Positions 37,814 to 46,654 of a stretch of DNA of 64,000 nucleotides are shown here, piece by piece (position 1 is the stretch's first letter; every line of letters starts with the position of its first letter). The notes under the pieces are model-generated. The model did no database searches, had not been told where the DNA came from, and saw only the letters and a list, made by a program, of their open reading frames with translations. The position numbers and the translations under genes are program-made. Origin of the DNA: Deltaproteobacteria bacterium (GTDB taxonomy: Bacteria > Myxococcota > Myxococcia > Myxococcales > 40CM-4-68-19); the NCBI GenBank assembly GCA_005879315.1, contig VBLC01000048.1, positions 1 to 64,000 of the forward strand. The letters run 5' to 3'.

Positions 37814-39142
37814 TCAGCGCTGGAAGTCGTAGACGCTGCCGAGGCGGAGGATTCGCGTCAGCTCGTCGAGCGCCGCCAGCGTCTCGCGCCAGAGGCGCAC
37901 GTCGGCGAGGTCTTTGCCGGTGAGCCGGTCGCGATAGTGGCGCTGGACCCAACGTTCCAGCTCGGCGCCGAGCTCCTCGTCCCAGAAGACGCGCGCCCCG
38001 ACCGCCGCGCGCTCCTCGTCGGAGAGGACGATCCGCTGCCGCAGGCAGGCCGGGCCGCCGCCGTTCTGCATCGACTCGCGCAGGTCGAGGTAATGGACGC
38101 TCGCGACCGGCGCCGACTCGAGGAAGCTCCGCGCGCGCGGATCCTCGCGCGACTCGACCGGCGCGACGATGGTCATGCTTCCGTCCGGAAGCGTGAGCAG
38201 CTGTGAATTGAAAGGATAGGCCGCCACTGCGGAGGCGAGGGGCAACTGCGCCTCGGTCGCGACCTTGGCGATGAACTGATCGCTGAGCAGCTCACGCAGC
38301 TTCTTCAACAGTGCATCGGTCTCGGCGAAGGCCTTCTCGTGCAAGAGGAGCAGATGGCCATTTCCCACCGCGACGACGTCGGTGTGGAAGGCGCCGGCGT
38401 CGATGCCCTCGGGATGTTGTTGGGGGAAGAGCGCCCGCGCCGGATCGACCTGCCCCAGCCGCGCTAGCGCATGCGAGGCCTCCCGGGTCTGTCGCGCCGG
38501 ATAGCGCTGCGACTCTCCGGCTCGCGGCTGCTCGCCGAAAGCGACACGGCCCCAGGCGAAAAGATGCACCGCCGGCCTTCCCGGCACCAGGAGCCTCGTA
38601 TGATTGGCGGCGCCCTCGTCGGCGAAATGCGTTCCGCCCGGCAGCGGATCGTGCACCTCGAAGCGGCGCGGGTCGGCGAAGATGGCGCGCAGCACCCGCG
38701 CGGTGGTCTCCGCTTCCAGCGAGCGGTGGAACATCGCCGTCAGATTCGCCGGCATCAAGTGGAGGCGGCCGTCCTCCGCATCCGTTCCGGGCACGCAGGT
38801 GGCAGCGTTCGCCGTCCACATCGCCGCCGCGCTGGAGCTGATGCGGAGCAGATGATCGCGCAGCTCGGGATCGGCCGCAGCGCGCGCGATGACCTCCTCG
38901 TCGCTGCCGCGAAATCCGAGCCGCCGCAGAGTACGCAGGCTGGGCCGTTCGTGCGGCGGCAGCACCGCCTGCCCGACGGCGAGCGAGGCCACGAAACGCA
39001 TCTTGGCGAGACCCTGCAGCGCGGCCGCGCGCGGATCGGCCGGCTGCCCGGCATGCTCCTGCGATGCGACGTTGCCGAACGAGAGCCCCGCGTAATTGTG
39101 CGTGGGGCCCACCAGGCCATCGAAGTTGTATTCGCGAGCCAC
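37814..39142 (-). CDS. astB: N-succinylarginine dihydrolase
   Basis: 442 residues, full length for AstB. It begins REYNFDGLVGPTHNYAGLS and carries GTHFADEGAANH, a catalytic histidine in GAFHTDVVAVGNG and the nucleophile cysteine in MQNGGGPACLRQR. It hydrolyses N2-succinylarginine to succinylornithine, ammonia and CO2 in the arginine succinyltransferase pathway. No astA, C, D or E is nearby, so the pathway is incomplete in this window. The start is GTG 39142, 3 nt after the stop of the coiled-coil gene, with no separate ribosome site, suggesting coupling to it. Confidence 0.93.
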   Translation of the reverse strand: MAREYNFDGLVGPTHNYAGLSFGNVASQEHAGQPADPRAAALQGLAKMRFVASLAVGQAVLPPHERPSLRTLRRLGFRGSDEEVIARAAADPELRDHLLRISSSAAAMWTANAATCVPGTDAEDGRLHLMPANLTAMFHRSLEAETTARVLRAIFADPRRFEVHDPLPGGTHFADEGAANHTRLLVPGRPAVHLFAWGRVAFGEQPRAGESQRYPARQTREASHALARLGQVDPARALFPQQHPEGIDAGAFHTDVVAVGNGHLLLLHEKAFAETDALLKKLRELLSDQFIAKVATEAQLPLASAVAAYPFNSQLLTLPDGSMTIVAPVESREDPRARSFLESAPVASVHYLDLRESMQNGGGPACLRQRIVLSDEERAAVGARVFWDEELGAELERWVQRHYRDRLTGKDLADVRLWRETLAALDELTRILRLGSVYDFQR

Positions 39143-39145
39143 TCG

Positions 39146-40591
39146 CTAGGGATGCCTGCGCGCCTTGGCTTGCTTCTGCGCGGCCTTCTGCTGGTTCTTC
39201 TTGTTGAACCAGTCGTCGTGGCGCTCCATCTCCCTGCCGTGCACCTGGGCCACCCTCGAGGAGAACCAGCTCTTCGCCTTCGCCTGCAGCTTGCTCAGTC
39301 TCTCGAAGGCCTTCTTCTTGTGCTCGTCGGCCCACTTCTGCACTTGCTGCATCGCCTCCTTCTTCTTCGATTCGAACTCCCGCTTCTTCTCCTCCAGCGC
39401 CTTCTCCAGGCGCTGCGCATGCTGCCCCGTGAGCTGGCCGAGGACATCGTCGAGCAGCGCCTTCCCTTGCTGCTTCAATTTGTTCAAGGCCTCGCCCTGC
39501 TCCTTCTCCACCTGGGCGCGCAAGTCCTGCTCCTGCTTTTCTTTCTCGCCAAAGAGGGAATGGAGCATCTCCTTGGTCGTGCTCGTCACCTCCTGCAGCG
39601 CCTCCTGGCGAAGACCCTGCTCGGCGTCGAGCCTCTCTTTCAGCTGGTTTTGCACAAGCTGCGTGAGCGTCGCCTTCTGCTCCGCCAGCTGCTTCTCGAT
39701 CACTTGGCCCCTCTCTCCGCGCAGCGTGCGGAGCTTCCCCTCCAGGACCGCCGCCGCTCGGGTCGCGGCATCGTCGGCGTGGCGCTGCTTGAAGTCCTCG
39801 TAGGCCTGCTCGCGCGCCTCTTCCGTCTGCTTCCCCCGCGCGAGGACGTCCGTGAGCTCGAGCAGATGCTCCTTGCCCAGCTGCGCAAAGACGCCGATGT
39901 GGTTCCGCTCGAAATCCTCGCCGGCTTTTTGCTCTACCTCGACCAGCTCCTGGTGGTGCCGCTCGAGCAGCGCCTGGTGCGCGTCGAGCAGATCCTTGCC
40001 GTGCTTCTTTGCCAAATCGGAGACCTGCCGCGCGACGGCCTCGTGGAGGTCCTTGGCATGATCCGCGGCGAAGCGCGCGATCTTGTCGAGATGGAGCTGC
40101 TCCAGCCTGGGCATCTCCGCCTTGATCAGACCCTGGAGCTTGGAAGCGAAGTCCTGGTGGACGGCGTCGTGCTTCTTCTCCTGCTCCTGGGCGTGCTCCT
40201 CCCTCTTCTTCTCCACTTCCTCGGTGGCCTTGAGCTTGTGCTCGGCCTCGGTCTGGGTCAGCTCGGACTCGTGCTTCGCCACCAGCGCCTCTTCGTGCTT
40301 GGCGGCGACCTCCCCGTGGTGCGCCTCGAGATCGGAGGCGTGCTCCTCCTCTTGCTCGCCGTGCAGCTTTTCCAGCTCCTCGTCGTGCGTCTTCGCCTCG
40401 GCCTTGTGCTTCTGCTCCAGCTCTTCCTTGGAGGAGGCGGGGTCGTGCTGCGGGTCGCCCTCGGCATTCGGATCGACTTCGACGACGGCGCTGACCATCT
40501 CGCGGCCATCCGGCGCGCGCACCCAGAAGCGGTAGAGCTGCGCCTGCTCCTCGATGGGCTCGCTGCTGTCGTCGCCGGTCTGTTCGGCCAT
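39146..40591 (-). CDS. Long coiled-coil cytoplasmic protein of unknown function
   Basis: 481 residues with no signal peptide, membrane helix or cysteine motif. Residues 1-50 form a small beta segment (LYRFWVRAPDGREMVSAVVEV); residues 55-460 are nearly continuous coiled coil, rich in Glu, Lys, Gln and His (HKAEAKTHDEELEKLHGEQ and similar), and the C-terminus is strongly basic (NQQKAAQKQAKARRHP). Its ATG abuts the stop of the Ig-like gene, and GGAGGA lies in that gene's last codons, so the pair is coupled. The N-terminal segment also looks Ig-like. A scaffold or filament-forming role is inferred; I know no matching family. Confidence 0.75.
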   Translation of the reverse strand: MAEQTGDDSSEPIEEQAQLYRFWVRAPDGREMVSAVVEVDPNAEGDPQHDPASSKEELEQKHKAEAKTHDEELEKLHGEQEEEHASDLEAHHGEVAAKHEEALVAKHESELTQTEAEHKLKATEEVEKKREEHAQEQEKKHDAVHQDFASKLQGLIKAEMPRLEQLHLDKIARFAADHAKDLHEAVARQVSDLAKKHGKDLLDAHQALLERHHQELVEVEQKAGEDFERNHIGVFAQLGKEHLLELTDVLARGKQTEEAREQAYEDFKQRHADDAATRAAAVLEGKLRTLRGERGQVIEKQLAEQKATLTQLVQNQLKERLDAEQGLRQEALQEVTSTTKEMLHSLFGEKEKQEQDLRAQVEKEQGEALNKLKQQGKALLDDVLGQLTGQHAQRLEKALEEKKREFESKKKEAMQQVQKWADEHKKKAFERLSKLQAKAKSWFSSRVAQVHGREMERHDDWFNKKNQQKAAQKQAKARRHP

Positions 40592-41569
40592 CTATTCCTC
40601 CGCTTTGCCGTGCCCGCGCCGCCCTTTGATCTGCGCGATCTCTTCCCAAGACGATCCTTGCCGCAGCTGCCGCCGCTCCAGCTTCACTTCGAAGGCCTTG
40701 CCGTCCAGCCACTTCGGATCGACCGAGACGACCAGGTCTTCTCCGCCATGAAAAGCGCATTTCGAGAAGTGGACCGGCGACGGCGGCTGCGCCCCTTCCG
40801 GCAGCGGCGGCACCAGCACCGAGTTCTTCGCCGCGCTGCCCCTCACGGTCGAGATGGCCTTGCCGATCTGCACCCAGTTGCCCTCCGCGTCGCTGCGCTC
40901 GAGGAAGAACTCGAGAGCTGTGCCGTCAAGATTCCTGAGGGTCGCCTCCATCCAGACGGCGGCGTTCTCCTGCGGCTTGTCGATCCACCTGAGAGCGACG
41001 ATCTCGCCGGCGACGAGGGGCCGCTCGCGCTTCACAGGCGGTGCCGGGAAGACGCCTTCGTACTTGCCGTCCTCGATCTCGCCCCGCCAGCTCGCGTACG
41101 TCTCCCATTCGCCGGTCTGCGGATTCTTGCGCTCGACGCGGAGGTCGAGGAGCGCGCCCTCGTAGCCCTCGGCCTCGACGTGCAGCCCGATGCGGTCGCC
41201 CGGCTTGGCGAAGGTGCGCCTCCACTCGGCCTTGGTGATGCGGCCGCGCGGCGGCGCCTTGGGGAGCTTGAACTTCGCGCTGGCCTTGTCGCCCTCGACG
41301 GTGGCCTTGAGGGTGGCCACCTCGCGCCACGACTTGCCCTGCTTGTCGTCGCTCGACTCGATGCGGAACTCGTACGGACCCTCGCCGATGCCCTCGCCTT
41401 CGAGGATCAGCTGGGCCTCTTCGCCCGGCAGGTACTTCTCCTTGTCCCAGTGGCGATAGACGAAGCGCTTGCGGGGAAGGACGAGCGTGAACGCCGCGCC
41501 GGTCTTGAGCGGCCGCGTAGTCACGGGCTCCGGCAGCCGAGGCTTCAGCTCGATCTCTTGCCCAGCCAC
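40592..41569 (-). CDS. Cytoplasmic protein with repeated Ig-like domains
   Basis: 325 residues from GTG 41569 (GGGGAG 6 nt upstream). Three beta-sandwich-like repeats are visible, each with a W/H-x-K-x-Y/F...G-E-x-A/V-x-L pattern followed by FRIESSDDKQGKSWREVATL or an equivalent (VERKNPQTGEWETYASWRG; LERSDAEGNWVQIGKAIST; LERRQLRQGSSWEEIAQIK). Similar modules occur in proteins associated with PAAR/VgrG and other contractile injection cargo, but no such gene is here. There is no export signal. It is translationally linked to the coiled-coil gene downstream. Confidence 0.7.
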   Translation of the reverse strand: MAGQEIELKPRLPEPVTTRPLKTGAAFTLVLPRKRFVYRHWDKEKYLPGEEAQLILEGEGIGEGPYEFRIESSDDKQGKSWREVATLKATVEGDKASAKFKLPKAPPRGRITKAEWRRTFAKPGDRIGLHVEAEGYEGALLDLRVERKNPQTGEWETYASWRGEIEDGKYEGVFPAPPVKRERPLVAGEIVALRWIDKPQENAAVWMEATLRNLDGTALEFFLERSDAEGNWVQIGKAISTVRGSAAKNSVLVPPLPEGAQPPSPVHFSKCAFHGGEDLVVSVDPKWLDGKAFEVKLERRQLRQGSSWEEIAQIKGRRGHGKAEE

Positions 41570-41613
41570 CTGGCACTCCCCCTGGCGGCGACTTTACTTC
41601 ATTTCATGCGCGC

Positions 41614-42072
41614 TCAATAGAAACGGAAGACCAGCTCCGCTGCGCAGGCAGGCTTCTCTTCGCCCTCGACGTCGATGGTGGCCGCGAGGATGCCCTCGAC
41701 GGCGTTCCCCGCCTCCTTGGCGTCGGCCAGCTTGACCGAGAGCCGGTACCGCTGTCCGTCCTTGAGCGGGGCGGGAAAGCGGACCTTGTTGAGCCCGTAG
41801 TTGATCACCATCGCGAAGTTCTTCACCTCGACCAGCTCGAAGAAGAGCCCGGCGATGAGCGCGAGCGTGAAGTACCCGTGCGCGACCGGTTTCTTGAAGG
41901 GCGACTCGCGGGCGATGCGCTCGCGGTCGACGTGGATCCACTGGTGGTCGCCGGTGGCGTCGGCGAACTTCTGGATCGCCTGGTAGGTCATCGTCTGCCA
42001 GGGCGACGGCCCCAGCTCCTTGCCCACCAGCGCCTTGAGGCCGGCCACTCCGTCGATGAGGGTCTTTGCCAT
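41614..42072 (-). CDS. MaoC-like (R)-specific enoyl-CoA hydratase
   Basis: 152 residues, single hot-dog domain. The hydratase-2 motif FADATGDHQWIHVD holds the catalytic Asp and His, followed by SPFKKPVAHGYFTLAL. Such enzymes hydrate trans-2-enoyl-CoA to (R)-3-hydroxyacyl-CoA and feed fatty-acid or polyhydroxyalkanoate metabolism. The gene is 10 bp after the EAL regulator gene on the same strand. A functional partner could be the (3R)-hydroxyacyl-CoA dehydrogenase-like SDR at 18137, but the two are far apart. Confidence 0.88.
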   Translation of the reverse strand: MAKTLIDGVAGLKALVGKELGPSPWQTMTYQAIQKFADATGDHQWIHVDRERIARESPFKKPVAHGYFTLALIAGLFFELVEVKNFAMVINYGLNKVRFPAPLKDGQRYRLSVKLADAKEAGNAVEGILAATIDVEGEEKPACAAELVFRFY

Positions 42073-42082
42073 GGGCTGCTCT

Positions 42083-43834
42083 TTACCGCGCAGGGCCGAT
42101 CCGCGCCACGGCCGCGCGCGGGAAGGCGGGCCCCGGATGCGCGAGCAGGTATCCCTGCACGAGCGGCACCCCGAGCTCCTGCACCACGCGCAGCTCCTCC
42201 TCGGTCTCGATCCCTTCGCAGATCGCCCGCATCCCTTCGCCGCGGCAATACTCGAGGATGTGCTTGATCAGCCGCGCGGCGCGACCGCCCTGCGAGATCC
42301 CGCGCACCATCGCCATGTCCAGCTTGACGAAGTCGGGCTCGAGCAGCGCCAGGCTGTTCAGGCTGGAGTACCCGGAGCCGAGATCGTCGACGGCGATGCG
42401 GAATCCGGCGGCCCGCAGCGCGGCCACCCGGTCTCGCGCGCGCTCGAAGTTGCTCACCTCGGCTGCCTCGGTCAATTCCAGCACGATGCGCTTCGTCCAG
42501 GGTTGGAGCGCCGCCTCCTTCTCGATGCCGTCTGCGACGAGGAACTCGAAGGGATGGACGTTGAGAAAGAGCAGCTTCTCCGCGGGGAGCTGGCCGATGG
42601 CGGCCACCTGGATCTCGCGCAGCACGCGACCGAGCGCCGGCACTTGTCCGCCCCGCTCGGCCGCGCCGAGCGCATCGACGATCGAGCCGAAGCCCGGATC
42701 GGTCGGCCGCGCCAGCGCCTCCCACGCCAGCTCGCTGCGCGCGGCGAGATCGACGATCGGTTGGTACACGGCGCGAAAAGCGCGCTCGCGAATGGAGCGA
42801 TCGAGCGCGCCCAGCTTGTCCGCCTCGTGGCGCACCTGCGCCGCATCGAGGCGGCCGCCCTGCGACAGCTCCCGGGACCAGCAGATGAGACGGTTGCGCC
42901 CGGCCTGCTTGGCGGCCTCCATGGAGATGAAGGCGGCGCCGATGAGCGCCTCGGCCTCCTGGGCGTGCTCGGGAAAGGAGGCAACGCCGATCGAGACGGT
43001 GATGCGCGGCAGGCCCGTGCCAAGCTCGGCTCCTTCCAGCATCCGGCGCAGGGTCTCTGCGCGCGTGGCGGCACCGGTCCGGTCGGTCTCGGGCAAGAGC
43101 AGCGCGAAAGTGTCGCCGCCGAAGCGCGCCATCACGTCGCCGCCACCCAGATACGCGGGCAGGTCGCTGACGCGGCAGTTGCGGTGAAGAAAGCCGCCCA
43201 AGGATCGCAGGAGCGCATCGCCGCCGGAGAAGCCGAGGCTCTTGTTGATGTCGCGGAAGCGATCGACGCTGGCGAGGACCAGCGCGCAGGAGGCGCCGTG
43301 GCGCCGGCCGCGGGCGATCTCCTTGCGCACGGACTCCTGGAAGGAGGCGTGGTTGTCGAGCCCGGTCAAGGGATCTCGCGTCGCCAGGCCCTCGAGAATG
43401 GCGTTCTTGGTCTGCAGCTCGGAGAGGAGGCTCCGGTTGGCGCGGCGCAGCTTGAGGCCCTCCACGGCGCGCTGCAGGCGCGCGCGGAAGTCAGCCAGGT
43501 CGAAGGGCTTGACCACGTAATCGGCCACGCCGGCCTGCAGCGCGTCCACCGCCGACGAGAGCGTGGCGTAGCCGCTCATCACGACGATCTGCACGTCGAG
43601 GTTGCGCGCGCCGAACTCGCGGATCAGCGAGAGGCCGCTGCCGTCCGGCAGGTTCTTGTCCACCACCAGGAAGTCGTATCCGGCGGCCGCCATCTGCTGG
43701 CGCGCCTCGGCGAGCGACTGCGCCGGACCGGTCGCGAAGCCCATCCCCTCCAGCACCTCGACCACGACCGAGCGGACGACTTCTTCGTCGTCGACGACCA
43801 GCGCGCGCAGTCCCTCTGCTACCGACTCTGGCAT
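42083..43834 (-). CDS. Response regulator with REC, degenerate GGDEF and intact EAL domains (c-di-GMP phosphodiesterase)
   Basis: 583 residues. The REC domain (about 8-122) has the phospho-acceptor in VVDKNLPDGSG, the switch serine in VMSGYAT and the lysine in VVKPF. The GGDEF domain (about 150-300) reads GGDTF, so cyclase activity is unlikely, and no RxxD inhibitory site is seen. The EAL domain (about 330-575) keeps the catalytic set: WEALAR, FLNVHP, LELTE, DDLGSG, KLDM, EGIE and VQGY. It should hydrolyse c-di-GMP when phosphorylated. The start is ATG 43834, 79 bp from the divergent histidine kinase gene, its most likely partner. Confidence 0.9.
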   Translation of the reverse strand: MPESVAEGLRALVVDDEEVVRSVVVEVLEGMGFATGPAQSLAEARQQMAAAGYDFLVVDKNLPDGSGLSLIREFGARNLDVQIVVMSGYATLSSAVDALQAGVADYVVKPFDLADFRARLQRAVEGLKLRRANRSLLSELQTKNAILEGLATRDPLTGLDNHASFQESVRKEIARGRRHGASCALVLASVDRFRDINKSLGFSGGDALLRSLGGFLHRNCRVSDLPAYLGGGDVMARFGGDTFALLLPETDRTGAATRAETLRRMLEGAELGTGLPRITVSIGVASFPEHAQEAEALIGAAFISMEAAKQAGRNRLICWSRELSQGGRLDAAQVRHEADKLGALDRSIRERAFRAVYQPIVDLAARSELAWEALARPTDPGFGSIVDALGAAERGGQVPALGRVLREIQVAAIGQLPAEKLLFLNVHPFEFLVADGIEKEAALQPWTKRIVLELTEAAEVSNFERARDRVAALRAAGFRIAVDDLGSGYSSLNSLALLEPDFVKLDMAMVRGISQGGRAARLIKHILEYCRGEGMRAICEGIETEEELRVVQELGVPLVQGYLLAHPGPAFPRAAVARIGPAR

Positions 43835-43913
43835 CGGCTGTGAGCCTATAGCGGGTGGTGTCGGCGGGAAACTTCCGTGCGTCGGATGCGCTTCCCGCGA
43901 TACAGTCGCAGCG

Positions 43914-45725
43914 ATGCGCATCGGTGCCCGCGCACTTCTCGTGATGGTGCCGGTCGCCGTGCTTCCGCTCATCGGCGCGGGATGGATCGCCTTCAAGGTC
44001 TCGCGCCGCGCGCTCGAGGATCGCACCCGCGCCGCGCAGGTGGCGGCGGCGCGCTCTCTCGCCGAGCGCGTCTCCGCCGAGGTCTCCGCCAGCCTTCACG
44101 CGGCCGGCCTCGCCGGCAACGCGATGGATTTCGCCGAGCTCAGCGCCGGCGAGCGCGTCGGAGCGTTGCGGCTGGTGTTCCGTCAAATCGAAGGCGCCGC
44201 GGCGGTGGCGCTGCTCTCGCCTGACGGCGCGCAGGTGGCGTCGCCGGTCTATCTCGATTCGCGCGCGCAGGATCCTTCTCTCGCGGACCGCGCGATCCTC
44301 GGCGAGCAGGACATCGACGAGTTCGCCCGCAGCATCCCCCTGCGCGCGGCGGTGCAGGTCGGAGCTGCAGTGGGTCCGGCGCACGCCTCCCGTTCCGGAG
44401 AGCCCCGCGTGGCGGTTGCGGTTCGCGCACGCGGTGGACTGGTGCTCGCGGTCGAGTTCAGCCTGGCGAGGCTGATTCCGGTCGTCTCCGAGTCGCGCCT
44501 GGGCGTGCGCGGCAGCGCAGTCGTGGTCGATCGCACGGGCCGCGTGGTGCTCGGCTCGATCGCGCCGCGCTCGTCGCTGTCGGGCTCGCCGCTGGTGCAG
44601 GCGGCGCTGGCCGGGAGTCTCGGCGCGCTCTCCTTCATCGGACCCGATGGAGTCGAGCGGCTGGGCGCCACGGCCGAGGCGCCCGACCTGGGCTGGATCA
44701 TCGCCATCGACGAGCCGGCCGAGGACGCGCTCGCCGAGTCACGGGTGCTGGCCCGGCGAACGGCGGCCGCAGTAGCGATCGCGCTGGTCGCGGGCGTGGC
44801 TCTCGCGCTTCTGGCGAGCAGGGCCATCGTGCGGCCCATCCGCGCGCTGCACCAGGGCGCCGCGGCGCTGGCTGGCGGAGAGCTGGGGCACCGCGTGGTC
44901 GCCGCCGACCGCGGCGATGAGCTCGGCGATCTGGCGCGCGCCTTCAACACCATGGCCGCGGAGATCGAGCGCTGGAACCGCGAGCTGGCGCAGCGGGTCG
45001 AGGAGAAGACACGCGAGGCGCGCGAGGCGCAGGACCTTCTCTTGCGCGCGCAGAAGCTCGCCGCGGTGGGACAGCTGGGCGCCGGCGTGGCGCACGAGGT
45101 GAACAATCCGCTCGCCGGCCTCCTCGGGCAGACGCAGCTCTTGCTCTTGCAGGAGCCGGCCGACTCGGCGCGGCGCAAGAAGCTGGCGAGCATCGAGACG
45201 CAAGCGCTGCGCATCCGCGAGATCGTCCAGCGGCTGCAGCAAGGCGCGGAGGGCGCGGAGCAGACCGCTGTCGACCTGCGCGCGCTGCTCGACGATTCCC
45301 TGGCCCGCAACGGCGACGCGCTCGCCTCGGCCAAGGTGCAGATCGTCCGCGAGTACGGGCCGCCCTTGCGCATCACCGGCGACCCGCGGCGGCTGACCGA
45401 GGCCTTTGCCGAGCTGGTGACGAACGCGCGCCGGGCCATGCCGGCGGGCGGCCAGCTCACGGTCGGCTATCGCTGCATCGATGGGCAGCTCGCAGCCATC
45501 CGCTTTGCCGATACCGGAGAGGGCATTTCTCCCAGCGTCCGGCCGCGCATCTTCGAACCCTTCTTCACCACCAAAAAAGACTGGAACGCCAAGGGGTTGG
45601 GCCTCACGATGGTCCACCAGGTCTGCGAGGAGCACAACGGCCGGGTGACGGTGGAGAGCGCGCCCGGCAAAGGCGCAACCTTCACGGTGGTGCTGCCGGT
45701 GCTGCAAGAAAGGGCGCTAGCATGA
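43914..45725 (+). CDS. Transmembrane sensor histidine kinase (sensor-HAMP-HisKA-HATPase)
   Basis: 603 residues from ATG 43914. A first membrane helix (about 8-28), a periplasmic sensor of about 250 residues with a Cache-like fold (VVVDRTGRVVLGS), a second helix (about 285-305), HAMP, a coiled coil, HisKA with phospho-acceptor His394 in VAHEVNNPLAGLL, and an HATPase domain with FADTGEGIS and KGLGLTMVHQVCEEHNG. It is the first gene of a four-gene operon and overlaps the FecR gene stop-to-start (45722-45725). The divergent REC-EAL protein is the obvious candidate target. The sensed signal is unknown. Confidence 0.92.
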   Translation: MRIGARALLVMVPVAVLPLIGAGWIAFKVSRRALEDRTRAAQVAAARSLAERVSAEVSASLHAAGLAGNAMDFAELSAGERVGALRLVFRQIEGAAAVALLSPDGAQVASPVYLDSRAQDPSLADRAILGEQDIDEFARSIPLRAAVQVGAAVGPAHASRSGEPRVAVAVRARGGLVLAVEFSLARLIPVVSESRLGVRGSAVVVDRTGRVVLGSIAPRSSLSGSPLVQAALAGSLGALSFIGPDGVERLGATAEAPDLGWIIAIDEPAEDALAESRVLARRTAAAVAIALVAGVALALLASRAIVRPIRALHQGAAALAGGELGHRVVAADRGDELGDLARAFNTMAAEIERWNRELAQRVEEKTREAREAQDLLLRAQKLAAVGQLGAGVAHEVNNPLAGLLGQTQLLLLQEPADSARRKKLASIETQALRIREIVQRLQQGAEGAEQTAVDLRALLDDSLARNGDALASAKVQIVREYGPPLRITGDPRRLTEAFAELVTNARRAMPAGGQLTVGYRCIDGQLAAIRFADTGEGISPSVRPRIFEPFFTTKKDWNAKGLGLTMVHQVCEEHNGRVTVESAPGKGATFTVVLPVLQERALA

Positions 45726-46654
45726 GCGGCGCCCCCAAGCCGGCTGTAGAAAAAAAAATAATTATTTTTTTTCCCGCCGCGGCGGGGGTGCTCCTCGCCC
45801 TCGGTGGCTGCGGATTTTGCGGGAAAAAACCGGCTGCGGCGCCCCCTCCGCCTGCTCCGGTTGCCGAAGCGCCCGCGCCTGCGCCTGCGCCGGTCGCATT
45901 GAACCTTTCCAAGGCGCAGGGCGATGTGCAGGTCCGGCACGCGCAGGGGCCGTGGGTGCCGGTGCAGCCGCCCTTCCCTCTCGGCCTCGACGACTCGGTC
46001 CGAACCGCCCTCGGAGGCACGGCCACATTGCAGGTCGGCCGCGACGGATCGATCGAGGTTCGCGAACGCACGGAAGTGTCGGTGCGGCAGCTGCTCGCCG
46101 ACCGCGCCCGGTTCCGGTTGGAACGCGGCCGCATCGGGGCCACGCCAGGGCACACGGCACTGACCGTCGAGTCGTCCGGCAGCAGCGCGGTGGCCGAGGC
46201 CAGCACCGGCTCGTTCGCCGTCTTCAACGACGGCAAGGGCCTGGTCGCCGTCGTCGCCGAGGCGGGCGAGGTGAAATTGACCTCGGGCGGCGGCGACACG
46301 CTCCTCGCTGCCGGCCAGGGGGCGCGCATCGTCGGCGACGCGGCGCCCGTGCGCGAGGAGGTGCCGCGCTCGGTGTTGCTCAAGGTGGCCTGGCCGGAGC
46401 AGAAGGAAACGCGCGACACGTCGATCAAGCTGAGCGGCGAAGCCGATCCGGGCGCGCTCGTCTCGGTCAACGGCCGGCAGCTGCAGGTTGCTGACGACGG
46501 CCGCTTCGAGGCCGACGTGCCGCTCATCCCCGGACCCAACCGCTTGTCGGTCAGCAGCACCGACCGTTTCGGCCGCACCGCCGACGCGGAAAACACGCTG
46601 CGCGTCGATCGACGGCCGCCGCCGGTCAAGGCGCAGCACGAGGGCTGGGAGTGA
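45722..46654 (+). CDS. FecR-domain lipoprotein with a slippage-prone signal sequence
   Basis: 310 residues. The N-terminus has VEKKIIIFF then AGVLLALGGC, a lipoprotein signal with the cysteine at 30, and a Pro/Ala linker. A FecR domain follows (about 60-205: SIEVRERTEVSVRQLLADR), then an Ig-like glucodextranase-B-type domain (about 220-300: SGEADPGALVSVNGRQL). FecR domains often sense or transmit envelope signals. Codons 10-17 contain an A9 run and a T8 run within a perfect palindrome, striking in this GC-rich region. ATG overlaps the kinase stop (ATGA) and its own stop overlaps the next GTG (GTGA). Confidence 0.88.
   Translation: MSGAPKPAVEKKIIIFFPAAAGVLLALGGCGFCGKKPAAAPPPPAPVAEAPAPAPAPVALNLSKAQGDVQVRHAQGPWVPVQPPFPLGLDDSVRTALGGTATLQVGRDGSIEVRERTEVSVRQLLADRARFRLERGRIGATPGHTALTVESSGSSAVAEASTGSFAVFNDGKGLVAVVAEAGEVKLTSGGGDTLLAAGQGARIVGDAAPVREEVPRSVLLKVAWPEQKETRDTSIKLSGEADPGALVSVNGRQLQVADDGRFEADVPLIPGPNRLSVSSTDRFGRTADAENTLRVDRRPPPVKAQHEGWE
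45750..45772. repeat. A9/T8 palindrome in the signal-peptide codons of the FecR gene
   Basis: A run of nine A, then TAATTA, then eight T. The inner 22 bases (A8-TAATTA-T8, 45751-45772) are a perfect palindrome. It encodes KKIIIFF. Homopolymers this long invite polymerase or replication slippage; a one-base change would frameshift the lipoprotein 8-15 codons from its start and uncouple the two genes downstream. Confidence 0.9.

Noticed and set aside
43083..43400. GGDEF domain as an active diguanylate cyclase
   Set aside because: The signature reads GGDTF, missing the glutamate needed for catalysis, while the EAL site is complete.
45750..45772. A9...T8 palindrome as an intrinsic terminator
   Set aside because: The stem would contain only A-U pairs, with no GC stem before the T run, and it lies within translated codons.
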